A DNA stretch of 64,000 nt, from positions 25,213,953 through 25,277,952 of the forward strand of contig CM033408.1 in assembly GCA_019426215.1 (NCBI GenBank). The letters run 5' to 3'. The notes beneath the pieces are model-generated. The model saw only the letters and a program-made list of their open reading frames with translations, searched no databases and had not been told where the DNA came from. Within the stretch, counting starts at the first letter, position 1. Each line of letters starts with the position of its first letter. Origin of the DNA: Buddleja alternifolia. Its lineage: Eukaryota; Streptophyta; Magnoliopsida; Lamiales; Scrophulariaceae. A program made the translations under genes and the position numbers. This document shows positions 1 through 10,260 of the stretch, piece after piece.

Positions 1-736
1 CTTTTGACTATTAAGGTATATCAAAATAATACATTACAAAGGGGAAAATGGCTGAGACATTGTAGACTGGAGAATTAGAAACCTTATTTGTAGATATCGT
101 CTATGCTAATACAATTGTGGTTTCTCTTCAGCATTTTGTATTGCTTCTATAGAACTTAAATTTCCCAGTTGCCTAAGGTTTTGTCCTTGATTTTCGGGTA
201 TATTTTTCCGTGGTAGCCAGGGATTGTACTCCCAAACATGGATAGATTTGAATTTGACAAATCGAGTTGTAATGAAAGCCAGATCAATCAATCATAGTGA
301 AATTTCACATGATACTGCTTTGTTTAGTTCACTTCAGTTGCTTGGAGCTTGTAACATTTGTTCTTTTATTTAAACTAGTAAAAAGTACACGTGTTGCATG
401 TTGTATGTGAAAGCGTGTGATTTATGAGATGATTGGAGACAATTTAGCATTAAAAATATTTTACGTACAATTAAGAGCTACAAAACAAATAGGATTTAAC
501 AATAGAACTTCACTATAATTGAAGTATCCGGTCATCGGCAGGGAAGAATTGAAATTCTGAATGAACAGTATGCAGCAAAACTCTATTATTTGTCTGCCTC
601 TTCCGGACAGAGGTTCTATCAAAGTGAAAACTTTGATTCAACATCAGAGAATGAGATTGGTTGCTAGCTAGTGTGGAGCTGTAGTACTGCAATGCAGTTG
701 AAAGAGTAAAGTTACTCGGAACATGGAAAATTCTAA
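1..736. other. Intergenic, no gene recognised
   Basis: AT-rich sequence. An open frame on the minus strand (106-291) could encode 61 residues, but I recognise no family, splice context or promoter. Nothing else is supported here. Confidence 0.5.
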
Positions 737-888
737 GGTGGATCGGGAGTGTTGCTCTCGGTCTATTTTACACCACACACTCACAATGAGTGGGATAGTT
801 TTCGCACCAACCTACCCCTGTGTAAATTACCCCACCCCAAGTGTTTATGTGGTGAAAAATGGACCGGGAGCAACACTCCCGGTTCACC
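737..888. mobile_element. MITE with about 50-bp terminal inverted repeats
   Basis: The left end (GGTGGATCGGGAGTGTTGCT) and the reverse complement of the right end (GGTGAACCGGGAGTGTTGCT) match over about 50 bp with few differences. The similarity continues outward into ATTCTA on the left and TAGAAT on the right, so the true ends may lie about 15 bp further out. There is no coding capacity. The superfamily is unknown because no clear target-site duplication (TSD) was found. Confidence 0.7.
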
Positions 889-1706
889 ATAGAATTACAA
901 CATGAAATTTTAATCAAGAAAAAGAATAAAAAAAGGTTATTTAGGACATAATATTCCCACAGTGAATTGCAAACAAGAACTCTTGACAGTCACCTCATGA
1001 GTTTAGAAAAAAGAGAAAAGAAACCGCATTTTACAAATACTCATTATGATTTTCTACCATACATCCTGAAATTGGTGGAAATTATAAATTCTTTCTAATT
1101 AATTTCTAGTTTGAAACATCCTGTCCTATTATTAATATTAAAATTCAAGTTTATTGTATTATCTTAATGTGCAATATCATATTAATATAGTAAATAATTT
1201 TATTTTTTTTACTTTGATATCCTTTTAAAATTGCCATAACTGAAAAAATAAATGAAATTAACGTTTCCTTAGAACATAATCAGAAAATGATCTATTTCTC
1301 CATTCAGTTTCTCCAGCTTTTCTGATATGAACATGGTACATACAACCCAATTATAAGCATAAAAAAAATGGTTTCTATTTTGATTTGTGGACATTTCTGA
1401 TTGCTTTGGGCTGACTTCTTCTAATTTCAAAAACTTCAAAGCTATTGCATGAAAATTGCAAGAGCAAATGTTCTTAATCTGCATATGATTCTAATATACA
1501 TTCCCACAAGTATTTGAACCCAATCAATTCATCACAGACTCACTTTTTCTTGTTGATTCCCTGAAGACTGACCACATCCAACCTTAATTATATATAGAAG
1601 AAGTATGACTTATAACGCTTAAAATTATTAATATATTATGTAATTGCAATAATACACCTCCATAGTAACTGAAACTCAGTTACAAGTGATTTAATTAGAA
1701 TGTTTA
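889..1706. other. Intergenic, nothing recognised
   Basis: AT-rich spacer with short open frames only. I see no promoter, splice or repeat signal that I can defend. Confidence 0.5.
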
Positions 1707-1880
1707 GCCCTGTTTGTTTATGCTTTCTATCTCCTTTATACATTTTCATTTTCGTCTGAAAATAAAAATATACACTTTACACTGTTTATAACTGAAAATA
1801 TTCTCATTTTTATTTTTATTTTTACGTTCCCAATAAAAAATGACGGTTGAAAATGAAATGAAAACACATACAAACAGAGC
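1707..1880. mobile_element. Small MITE, GCCCTGTTTGT-type ends
   Basis: The segment starts GCCCTGTTTGTTTATG and ends CATACAAACAGAGC, an imperfect inverted pair, with AT-rich filler between. This end type is common among plant MITEs of the PIF/Harbinger and hAT groups. The TSD is not clear. Confidence 0.55.
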
Positions 1881-2190
1881 CTTTGCTTCAATGGAGTGCT
1901 AGGCTCTCATAGCAATTGAAAAGAATATGAGAGGGTGAACATGAGCAATTAAACTCCTAAGTTTCCACATGTAATTAAAGAGTTGAAGGTATCTAATTAA
2001 GTATGTTATTCAACTAAGGGCTATTTAGTCTTTCTATAATTGGAATAAACAATATACAAGATGCACACTTTTAGTACAGATTACAAAGTATAAATTGCTT
2101 TGCACGTGGTGATATTTAATTAGAAGTTAAGTTGAAGTAAATATGTTTAGAAATTTTGCAAACTAATAATTTATTAAGAATTGATTATTT

Positions 2191-2836
2191 GGTAGTCCCT
2201 ATCTTATATTTTTGGTCTCAAATACCACCAATAGGCCCTCATTTTATCATTTATCTCATTTTAGTCCATCTTCACTCAAATATGCTCAAATATTCCCTCA
2301 ACTCTCATATTCATCTCATTAAAGACCTTGAGTCAATTATCCGTTAAAAACTAACGGAACCTTGAGGCACGTGACTTACCCTCTGAAAAATCAAATGACA
2401 TACCCCACCGCCTTTGAAAACTAAAACACTACTAAACCCACCTTCTGAAAATCCAATGATGTCGCCTCATCCTCTGCAAATCCAATTCTCGCCTCATCCA
2501 CGCCGCCTCCTCTACCATCTGCCAAATCGCCCTCCTCTCGCTCCATAATCTAATCACGTTGTTAATCTCTTCCAGCCGTTGCTGCCCTGTTACCCGCTTT
2601 TAGTTGTTGCATATGGTTGGTGAATAGTTTTGGAGGTAAAGAAAAAAAAAACATCAAGAGACTTTAATGGGATGAATGTAAAAGTTGAGGGACTATCTAA
2701 GCGTATTTGAGAGATGAGGGACTAAAGTGGGACAAATAATATACTTGAGAGACTATTTGAGTGTATTTGAGAGATGATGGACTAAAGTGAGATAAATGAT
2801 AAAGTTTAGGGACTATTAATGGTATTTGGCCTATAC
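2191..2836. mobile_element. TIR element with subterminal GGGACTA repeats
   Basis: The left arm (CAAATACCACCAATAGGCCC, then TTTATCATTTATCTCA and TAGTCC) is repeated inverted in the right arm (GGGACTATTAATGGTATTTG, with TGAGATAAATGATAAA). Inside the right arm a phrase of the type 'gagagatgagggactaaagtg' occurs about three times in tandem. The centre (about 2350-2640) is less AT-rich and non-coding. It looks like a non-autonomous DNA transposon; no TSD was resolved. Confidence 0.6.
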
Positions 2837-3340
2837 TTTTTATTTATTTGTTCTGTAATTAGATATTACCACCATGTGTCTTCAATTAAATCTATTTCAA
2901 GAAATTAAACTTTTGATAATATAATATTAGTATTTTTTTTAGCATGTTTATACATAGATCATTAGTCCATGTATTTTTTCCAATTTACATGGAGGGACAT
3001 TATTGTTGATTTAAACAAATTAAAAGATAAAGTGAAGTGCCATTATAAGAATATGGAGTGTTGATATCAATTTTTTAAAATAATTGTAAACATCATATTA
3101 CATAAAAGCACTCGTGTTCGTGAGTTCTTTTGAATTAAGTACAAAATATATCGTGTTTTCACACTAAAAGTGCTTATATGATTTTATTCTTAAATATGTC
3201 ATTTTTATATTTGTTATCATGCTAATAACTTCAAGTACGAAGAAATCTTCTGATATATGTTAATAATTTTATCGTGCAGACATGTTATATTCCATAATAA
3301 TGAAAAATTAATAAATATTTTTATATAAGAAAACTAGTCT
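2837..3340. other. Intergenic, nothing recognised
   Basis: Very AT-rich sequence with no open frame, promoter or repeat that I can support. Confidence 0.5.
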
Positions 3341-4448
3341 TCTATATCCCAGAATATATGTTTGTGTCTCACATATATTACCTTTTTTTTAATGTCAAAA
3401 TAAGGTATATTTTTTTAAATTATCTTTTTAATCTTCAAATCAACTCACTCAATATAATTATCCGATTTTTATAAAAGAAGATTATTCATCTATACACTAC
3501 TACAAAAATACCCAATTACAGCGCACCTATTACAGCGGTTCCCAACGAACCGCTGTAATAGGGTATCTTGGTCTTAACCTATTACAGCGGTTCCGAGAAA
3601 ATCGCTGTAATAGGAACCTATTACAGCGGTTCGTTAGGAACCGCTGTAATAGGTCGAAACCAAAAAACTTAAATCCCTTAAATTTAGATCTTCCCGCTTC
3701 TCTCTATCTCTCTTAGTCTTTTTCTCTCTACTCTCTCTCTCTACACTCTCTTTCTCTCTCTCTCTTGAAGCACCACCGCCGCCGCCACCACCATATAGCA
3801 CCACCGCCGCCTCCACCACCACCGTATGTGTGGGTGTATTTATATTTGTGTATGTGTGGGTTTCTGTATATTTGTCTTGTTGTATATTTGTGTATATGTA
3901 TATGTGGGTTTATGTAAGTATATGTGGGTATATGTATATTTATGTATGTGTGAGTTTATGTATATATTTTTGTGTATTTGCGAATTTCGTGTCATTTCGA
4001 CACGGTAAAATTATAAACGAAAAAGTGAAATTAATAATAATAAAAAAATATCCTATTACAGCGGTTCTAAAAAAACCGCTGTAATAGGGTACCCTATTAC
4101 AGCGGTTTTTTTAGAACCGCTGTAATAGGGCATCCTATTACAGCGGTTTTTTTAGAACCGCTGTAATAGGGTGCCTATTACAGCGGTTCAAAACCGTTGT
4201 AATAGGTCGAAACCCTATTACAGCACTGCCTATTACAGCGGTTCGAACCGCTGTAATAGGTCCAAAAAAACCGCTGTAATAGGCATTTTTTGTAGTAGTG
4301 ATATCCCAGAAAAATGCGTCTGTGTCTCACATTTATTACCTTTTTTTTAAATGTCAAAATAAGGTATAATTTTTTATATTATCTTTTTAATCTTCAAATC
4401 AACTCACTCAAAGTAATAATCCGACACTATAACAATATACTCACTATA
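3341..4448. repeat. 148-bp tandem duplication split by a CACTA insertion
   Basis: The stretch 3341-3488 (starting TCTATATCCCAGA) is repeated starting at 3489-3494 and continuing at 4301, after the CACTA element. Shared blocks include GTGTCTCACAT, ATTACCTTTTTTTT, AATGTCAAAATAAGGTATA and TCTTCAAATCAACTCACTCA. The copies differ by a modest number of substitutions and small indels. The transposon entered within the first six bases of the second copy. Confidence 0.75.
3495..4300. mobile_element. Non-autonomous CACTA (CMC-EnSpm) element
   Basis: The ends are CACTACTACAAAAA and its inverse TTTTTGTAGTAGTG, flanked by a 3-bp TSD ATA (3492-3494 and 4301-4303), all diagnostic of CACTA elements. The subterminal regions carry about a dozen copies of CCTATTACAGCGGTT and its complement, arranged as back-to-back palindromes that probably bind transposase. 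The interior has a CT-rich tract, a GCC/CAC-rich tract (3770-3825) and a TATGTGTGGG-rich tract, but no transposase. At 806 bp it must move in trans. Confidence 0.92.
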
Positions 4449-4759
4449 CAGAAGGAAAAGAATGGATTACTCCACAATTGGAAAACAATCATGTGAGTCC
4501 CCGTGTTATATTCATGACTTGGGGTAATGATGCTTACAATCGATTATGTTAATATGGTGATTGATTTTTTTTTTTTTCCTTTTGCATTATGGTAGATGTT
4601 AGTAAGTTTTTATTTGTAATGATACACATTTGGTATGGTAATGATGTAGCTCCAATATAGATAAACTTGATGTTTGTGGAACTAGAATTTAAAAGATTGT
4701 CATTTGGTTTTCTGCTACAAATTTGTTTAGGTGCATATGTGCCAAAAGATCACTTATTT

Positions 4760-5100
4760 AGGTGCTGAAATTTGCACGATTAAGTTTTGTTTAGGTGCTG
4801 AAAACAACACTTAATCGTGCAAATTTCAGCACCTAACAGGTGCTATTTTGGAACATGTTCAGGTGCTGAAATTGCACCTGTTTTGATTCTGAAACAGTAC
4901 CTAACAGTTGTTGTTTTTGTGCTGAAGCAACACCTTTACAGGTGCTATAATAACACTTAATCGTGCCAATTTCAGCACCTGTAGAGGTGTTGTTTCACCA
5001 CAAAAACAGCACCATTCCCATGTTGAAATTAACACTTGTTTTGGTGTTGTTTCCAGCATCAAAAGGGTGCCTTATCGGCATTTGTTCAGGTGTTGAAACA
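4760..5100. repeat. Dispersed AGGTGCTGAAA repeats with a perfect stem
   Basis: The motif AGGTGCTGAAA, or its complement TTTCAGCACCT, recurs about ten times in 340 bp. A 26-bp arm at 4760-4785 is perfectly inverted at 4809-4834, giving a hairpin with a short loop. The inverted arm occurs again, slightly changed, at about 4952-4977. No open frame uses it. Confidence 0.7.
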
Positions 5101-5276
5101 GTATTCTACTGCTGAAAATAGAATATTGTTGAAAATTCATGATTTATTTTTTTTATTTTTTTTGCTTTATGAATTTCAAAAGTATGATGTTATATAAGAT
5201 AGTTTTCTTTCTAAAAATAAAATAAAAAATAAGATAGTGTTCTAAATTCTTTGTCTTTACAACATTATAGATAGAA

Positions 5277-5572
5277 ATGAAAAAACGCAGGATTGATGCT
5301 GAAACAAGAGGGGAGACTGTGGATGTTGATAAAATTGTTGATGACATTCTTGGGAAAAGGTCATCGTGTATAGTAGGACTAGTTTATGGTCCGAAACCAA
5401 ACAAATCAAGTTCTGGCATGAGGATACTACAGGAAACTCTAAAAAAAAAAAGATAGGGAATGTGCTGAACTTACGGAATAATGTTGCACTTATGGAAGAA
5501 ATGGACGCTATGATATCAACTCTTCCCGACACATCCGTCTTTTTGAGAAGTTGGTTCAGTCTCAAAATCTAA
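5277..5572 (+). pseudogene. Fragment resembling the C-terminal part of a plant En/Spm (Ptta) transposase
   Basis: From an ATG at 5277 the frame reads about 59 residues: a basic start, an acidic stretch (VDVDKIVDDILGKRSS), then GLVYGPKPNKSS. It hits a stop near 5454 inside an A-run. The neighbouring frame then continues with NLRNNVALMEEMDAMIST, as if a homopolymer slip split one frame. The GLxxGPKP-like phrase followed by a leucine/acid-rich helix recalls plant Ptta/En/Spm transposase C-termini, and a CACTA element lies 1 kb away. No catalytic domain is present. The family assignment is from memory and tentative. Confidence 0.4.
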
Positions 5573-5580
5573 GTAGCCCA

Positions 5581-7058
5581 TGGTAAAGTACGCAATACCC
5601 CATTTAGTTTTGATATTTTTAAATTTTAAATGACTCTCATTGAATCATATTGCGCTGTGCAGATTCAAGGATGGTGACTGAGGGCGAAAGAACAAATGAC
5701 GCTACATGTCCGTTTAGATTTTAGTTTATATTAGTACTAACCTATGGAAGCTACGCATAGTGAAATAATGTTTTTTTTTATAATGCTCGTTTTTTTTAAA
5801 GACATGGTCCTCGTGAATTAACTTTTGATGTATTATTTTGGAATATTATATTTGTTGTTGGAGGAATCTCATTAAACCACAAAAAGTATTAATGAATCTC
5901 ATGAGATACAATTAATGTTTTACCACTTTGTAATTGAGATATAAGTACTGTGCCAGTATATGACATATTATTAGTTGATCAATAAGAAAACATTCATATA
6001 TGAAATTGGCATATTGTACTACATTTCATCACATATACTTAATAGAGTATTTAATCAACATGTTATTTTACTACGCATGATGGAGACTTCGATCTCACTA
6101 TTTTATCTTTACTCTATTATCCTTGTCTAACACTTGAGATGAGACACTCCACTAAGATCCTTGATACTTGCAATCGCCATAAGCTACATCAAAGAAATAT
6201 AAGATGCATTATATAGAGTTCATGGGCAATTAAACATAAATATAATGAAAAGATAACTTTCATGTCATCAAATAACAAATCACACATAAAAAGAAGGGGT
6301 AGAAACATTAATCAATCTAAATTTTTTGTGTTTTAATTTTACATTTTATTATATTATTTTTTATACACTTTCTTATCTAAAATACACAAGTTTTTACAAA
6401 ATTTAATATATAAGTTTAGATGGGCTTGTTTATATCGGATAAGAAAATATAAACAAAAAATATCTATTTAAAAAAGTGCAAAAACCCAAAAAAAATTAGA
6501 TGAATAACTGTTTTTACCCCTAAGAGAAAGTACAAAAGGATGCACAATACTCAGGGTAATTCAGTATTGTTAGTCCTATTGCATTCGTCATAATGCATTA
6601 GGCATCATTGGATTATATGGGTGTGTGGTTTTCATCACTCTCCTCCATGTGATTGTATGGTGCTAGATGGACTAGGACCAATGCACCTAGTCTATAATAG
6701 AATTTCCCCAATAGTCACGCACACTGTCACTCACACATAAACATATTCTTTTTCTCTCTCACATGCACGCGTATGATGATCATAGAGAAATAGACAAAGT
6801 GGTATATGTATATATATTCTAGTCAGTAATATACACTTGATATGTGTGCAAAAAGTAAATTTTGATAAAAATAATTTTGAATAAAAATTATTTGAGTTCA
6901 AGTAAAGGGCGACAAAAGAGAAGAAAAATGAAAATGAGATGAAAAAATAAAAAAAGAAATAAAGAGAAAATTAGAAGAAAAACTTCTTTAAATTAAGTTT
7001 TATCGATTATGCGATTTTCATTAAGCCATCTCACATAAACTTTTGAAGTGACACCATA
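5581..7058. other. Intergenic, nothing recognised
   Basis: AT-rich DNA downstream of the X8 gene. It holds only short random open frames and A/T runs. No terminator or repeat can be supported. Confidence 0.5.
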
Positions 7059-7561
7059 TCAATCACATAGTGCATAACCTGATTTACAAAAACAAAAAAA
7101 AATTGTTTTGAGAGAGAGAGAGAGAGAGAGAATTACATGGATCGAGTGTTGTTACGAAGCCAAGCTGAAGATCGCATGTACCCAATGTGTGATAGATGGC
7201 ATTAAGGGCATAGTTTGCATGAGCTGGCAATACATCAGGAAAAAAACATACACCGCCTGGTTTAATGGGTCCACAATCTATCTTTCCACAAGCATAGTCT
7301 AAAAATGCTTGCATTTTTTCAGGAGGAGTGGTTAATTGGAAAATACACCAACTACTAGCCTAGAAGAACAAACAATTTATTTCAATCAACAATTAAATCA
7401 AGATCTATGTTCAAAATTGAAATGATATTCTGATTATTAAAATAATATGAACATTTTCTTACTTGTTTCTGACCAATCAATTTGGAGTTTTCATCCGAAG
7501 CATATACAACATGACCAAAAAGACAACATACGAGAAGTAAAATGAGATTTTTTTTCTCCAT
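7059..7561 (-). CDS. Secreted X8/CBM43-domain protein (PDCB / Ole e 10-like)
   Basis: Three exons on the minus strand: 7561-7463, 7359-7137 and 7078-7059, with GT-AG introns and phases that agree. They give 113 residues. Residues 1-21 are a signal peptide with a leucine-rich core. Residues 37-112 form an X8 (CBM43) domain: WC at 37-38, DYACG at 55-58, DC at 61-62, PGGVC at 67-71, a HANYALN block (80-86), C95 and C112. The six conserved cysteines are C38, C57, C62, C71, C95 and C112. X8 domains bind beta-1,3-glucan (callose); small secreted members include pollen Ole e 10, and PDCBs carry a GPI tail. None is seen here, so an Ole e 10-like apoplastic protein fits best. C108, built across the last splice, is where the family usually has Ser. 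The 20-nt last exon is the least certain part. Confidence 0.8.
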
Positions 7562-7631
7562 AAGAACTTTGGTCTAAATGTAAAGGTTTATGTATATTTT
7601 GTATGAAAACAAAAGTTACAAGTTTATTGAG

Positions 7632-7641
7632 TATATATAAA
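7632..7641 (-). promoter_or_regulatory. TATA box of the X8 gene
   Basis: On the minus strand this reads TTATATATAC, about 70 bp upstream of the ATG at 7561. That is a normal distance for a plant gene with a short 5' leader. Confidence 0.5.
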
Positions 7642-7933
7642 TATTTCATCCATATATTATTGTATTAATTATTTAGAATATTCTAACAATATGTTATTGA
7701 TACTGAGTTATTATAGCGATTTGATGTATAATCTTCACAATATGGTAGATACTGACGATATGTTATTGATATCGAGATATTATGTTGATTTGATGTATAT
7801 CTTCTCAATTTGGTAAAATTCTCCATAACTTTTCAGTAAACTATAGATATATAATAAGTTATTTTACTTAAAGATTGTGGTTATATATAGAAAATTATCA
7901 TAATCTTTAGTACAGCAGCTTAAGTGATCACAC

Positions 7934-8104
7934 AAGATCTCTATTGCAAAACGTTGTTGCATCTCCTATTGCATTTATTCTATATATGACAAGTGTATAA
8001 ATCTTTCCTTTAAATATATAAGTGATTTGAATTTTATACACTTGTCCTGTATAAAAGTGAACACAATAGGAGATATACGCAACACCATTTGCAATAGAGG
8101 ATCT
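7934..8104. mobile_element. Fold-back MITE
   Basis: The left arm (AGATCTCTATTGCAAAACG, GTTGCATCTCCTATTG, GACAAGTGTATAAA) is inverted in the right arm (TTTATACACTTGTCC, CAATAGGAGATATACGCAAC, TTGCAATAGAGGATCT). The arms span roughly 70 bp each with a short AT-rich centre. It lies about 300 bp upstream of the X8 gene TATA box. The TSD is not resolved. Confidence 0.7.
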
Positions 8105-8242
8105 AGAGGTGCATGCAAATTATAAAATTACATGGTTATTAATGATAAAGGAATCAAGATATGTCACCCTGATGTATGCCTGATGATATCAATATTCGAA
8201 AATTTGATTGATATGCAAATTGTGTAATACATCAACTTACAG

Positions 8243-8280
<38 letters not shown>

Positions 8281-8807
8281 TGGAAAGCAAGCTTTGGATT
8301 AATTACTTTCTGAACTTCTTGTTTACATTTCTATACTTTATACCTAGAAGGCATGCATGCAGTAGATCAAATTTATGTAACACATAAAACTATCTTCTAA
8401 ATCTCCGAGAAAATTGATATCACCCAAATTCACATTCCATGGAATTTGACTAGGGACTAACTTAATTATAAATTTTTATGGGCTACTTTAATGGTAAATC
8501 ATCCAATCAAATTTTAGAGAACATAATATTCAAAAAGAATTATTATTATTTGATTTCTCAAATGAAATTTTTTTAATGAGTCAACCTTTTTCGATTGTAT
8601 TGTCATTTGTTTATTATTCCTCAAGGTTACCACGGCAAAATGTATGTAAATGTCTATTATTTTCAATTGTGTCGGTCCTACACAAATGTCAAATATTCGA
8701 CAGCTTATAACTGAATCAAGCATATTTAAATGTGAGAATGATTGTGATTAAGCACCCAAATGAAGCTCAATCAATTTGTGAATTGCGTATGAGCTTTATA
8801 AGACTAT
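8105..8807. other. Intergenic with a (TA)n microsatellite
   Basis: AT-rich spacer. An uninterrupted TA dinucleotide run lies at about 8243-8275. No gene is seen. Confidence 0.5.
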
Positions 8808-9062
8808 TGTCACGGACTTAGCCTCGATACTAACGTCCCGTGTGGCACTTAGCCCTCCAATCCGCCTCTTGCGAGATTGTGCTAAGTCAGCCTCGACAAT
8901 CACTCACGTGCTCGTGTGTGAAAAGGGAATTTGGCAATAGAGAGTAAGAAATTTGGAAGGAAGAACACAAGAGTAGAACTTGAGAGAATACTACACTATC
9001 ACTCCCAATGACTCACAAGACTTGTTTCTACACTTGGTTGATTACAAATGAGCCCCTAACCT

Positions 9063-9071
9063 CTATTTATA
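9063..9071 (-). promoter_or_regulatory. LTR TATA box
   Basis: TATAAATAG on the minus strand, inside the LTR and about 185 bp downstream of the heat-shock-element array in the direction of transcription. Confidence 0.6.
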
Positions 9072-9254
9072 CTACCCATCCTTGAAATGGACGGCTAAGA
9101 TTAACTTAATCCTACGGCTACGATCTATTATCTAGATTATTTTTCTAGATATTTATATTGGAGAATTCTAGAGACTTCTACATTGCTCCACTCTTATCCG
9201 GAATATTCTAGAACCTTCTACACAATTCCAGATCTTTCTACTAATATCTACATC

Positions 9255-9344
9255 ATTCTAGAGTATTCTAGAACATTCTAGAATCTTCTAGATCTTTCTA
9301 GAATCTTTTAGATCTTTCTAGAATCTTTTAGATTTTTCTAGAAT
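9255..9344. promoter_or_regulatory. Array of 18 in-phase heat-shock-element pentamers
   Basis: From 9255 the sequence can be cut into 18 consecutive 5-mers alternating nTTCn and nGAAn. Seven TTC units and five GAA units match exactly; the other six carry one change (TTT, GAG or GAT). A perfect run TTC-GAA-TTC-GAA-TTC covers 9265-9289. More TTCTAGAA sites occur outside the array, at about 9165-9235. This matches the binding site of heat-shock factors and sits upstream of the LTR TATA box. Confidence 0.7.
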
Positions 9345-9430
9345 ACTCCAATAGCATCAAGGATCTCGTCTTCAAGTAAGACGACACATCCCAGTCATCT
9401 CAAAATACCTCAAACTGTCGGGGCGTGACA

Positions 9431-10140
9431 TTCTCCCCCACCCATTTCGGCGACGCCCTCGGCGCCGTACACTGTTGAAGTTGTCTCGTACAAATGACCA
9501 TTTTCCTATGGCATACTCAAAAGTATGTCTTCTCTTAGTCTTTCTTTGTGAGAAGTGTGCCAAGCATAATGGCTTGCTCGAATCCCATCGTTGATCCCTT
9601 ATCTTCGAAGGTTGGGCCTTCCCGGTGCCCTTTACTCGCCCTTGATGTTGTTCAACCTTCAGTGGAGCCTTCTCGTAAGGTTCCATGTTTCGTGTATTGG
9701 TACTCGATTATTCTCTATGTGGAAGTTTTGTCTGTACCTCTTTTATTATTTTGCTCGGTTTCTCCATGATTTCTCTTTTTACCGGCTCTTCATTGACTTC
9801 TGTATATGCAGTTTCCTCACATTTCTCTTGCCCAAGCAATGAGTACTTCGTAATCCTTGGACACTCTAGGATATAGTGAGGTTACTTACACAAAATGCAC
9901 CACTTCTTCGGCACGAAAGCTTGTTTCTTGGCAAAGTATGCTTGCCTCCTAGCCTCGTATCCCTCCAGGAACTTAGATCGCCTTATGTCTAAGCCTCTCA
10001 CAACTTGTTCTGTCCCCCTCATGGGAACCCACTCGGCTTCCCTGCCGAAATCTGTTGTCAGTATAAGTCAACACTTATTGCGAGGAATTTTGGTATCTAT
10101 TGAAAGAGTTAGGTGCCCGGTGCGCCATTTGTAAGGCGTA
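9431..10140 (-). pseudogene. Degenerate gag-type internal region of the LTR element
   Basis: Read on the minus strand, 9960-9800 encodes a basic stretch followed by a damaged CCHC zinc knuckle (C-x2-C, a stop codon, PH, x4, C), then an acidic tail. An open frame on the same strand (9686-9372) runs from the gag-like tail through the polypurine tract and into the LTR. No protease, reverse transcriptase or integrase is seen, so this was either a gag-only element or has lost its pol. The upstream part and 5' LTR are missing. Confidence 0.5.
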
Positions 10141-10260
10141 GTAGCCGACTCTTTAAACAGTCTTATATTGTATCTTGTCAAGTAATTTAATAAATGGCAT
10201 TTTCTTCTTTATCTTATCATTCTATGCAGTTACATAAAGTCCCTTAGATCACTCTTAAGC

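Larger units (their letters stand above)
8808..9430 (-). repeat. LTR (3' LTR, minus orientation) of a truncated LTR retrotransposon
   Basis: The block is bounded by TGTCACG and CGTGACA, a perfect 7-bp inverted terminus of TG...CA type. Immediately beyond its right edge, read on the minus strand, is a purine tract (GGGTGGGGGAGAA) as expected for a polypurine tract before a 3' LTR. On the minus strand a TATA box (TATAAATAG) lies at 9063-9071 with a heat-shock-element array upstream of it. No partner LTR is present in the window. Confidence 0.75.

Noticed and set aside
106..291. A 61-codon minus-strand frame with a protein-like look
   Set aside because: No recognised family, no splice-compatible extension on either side, and no promoter. 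It could be the end of an exon, but I cannot support it.
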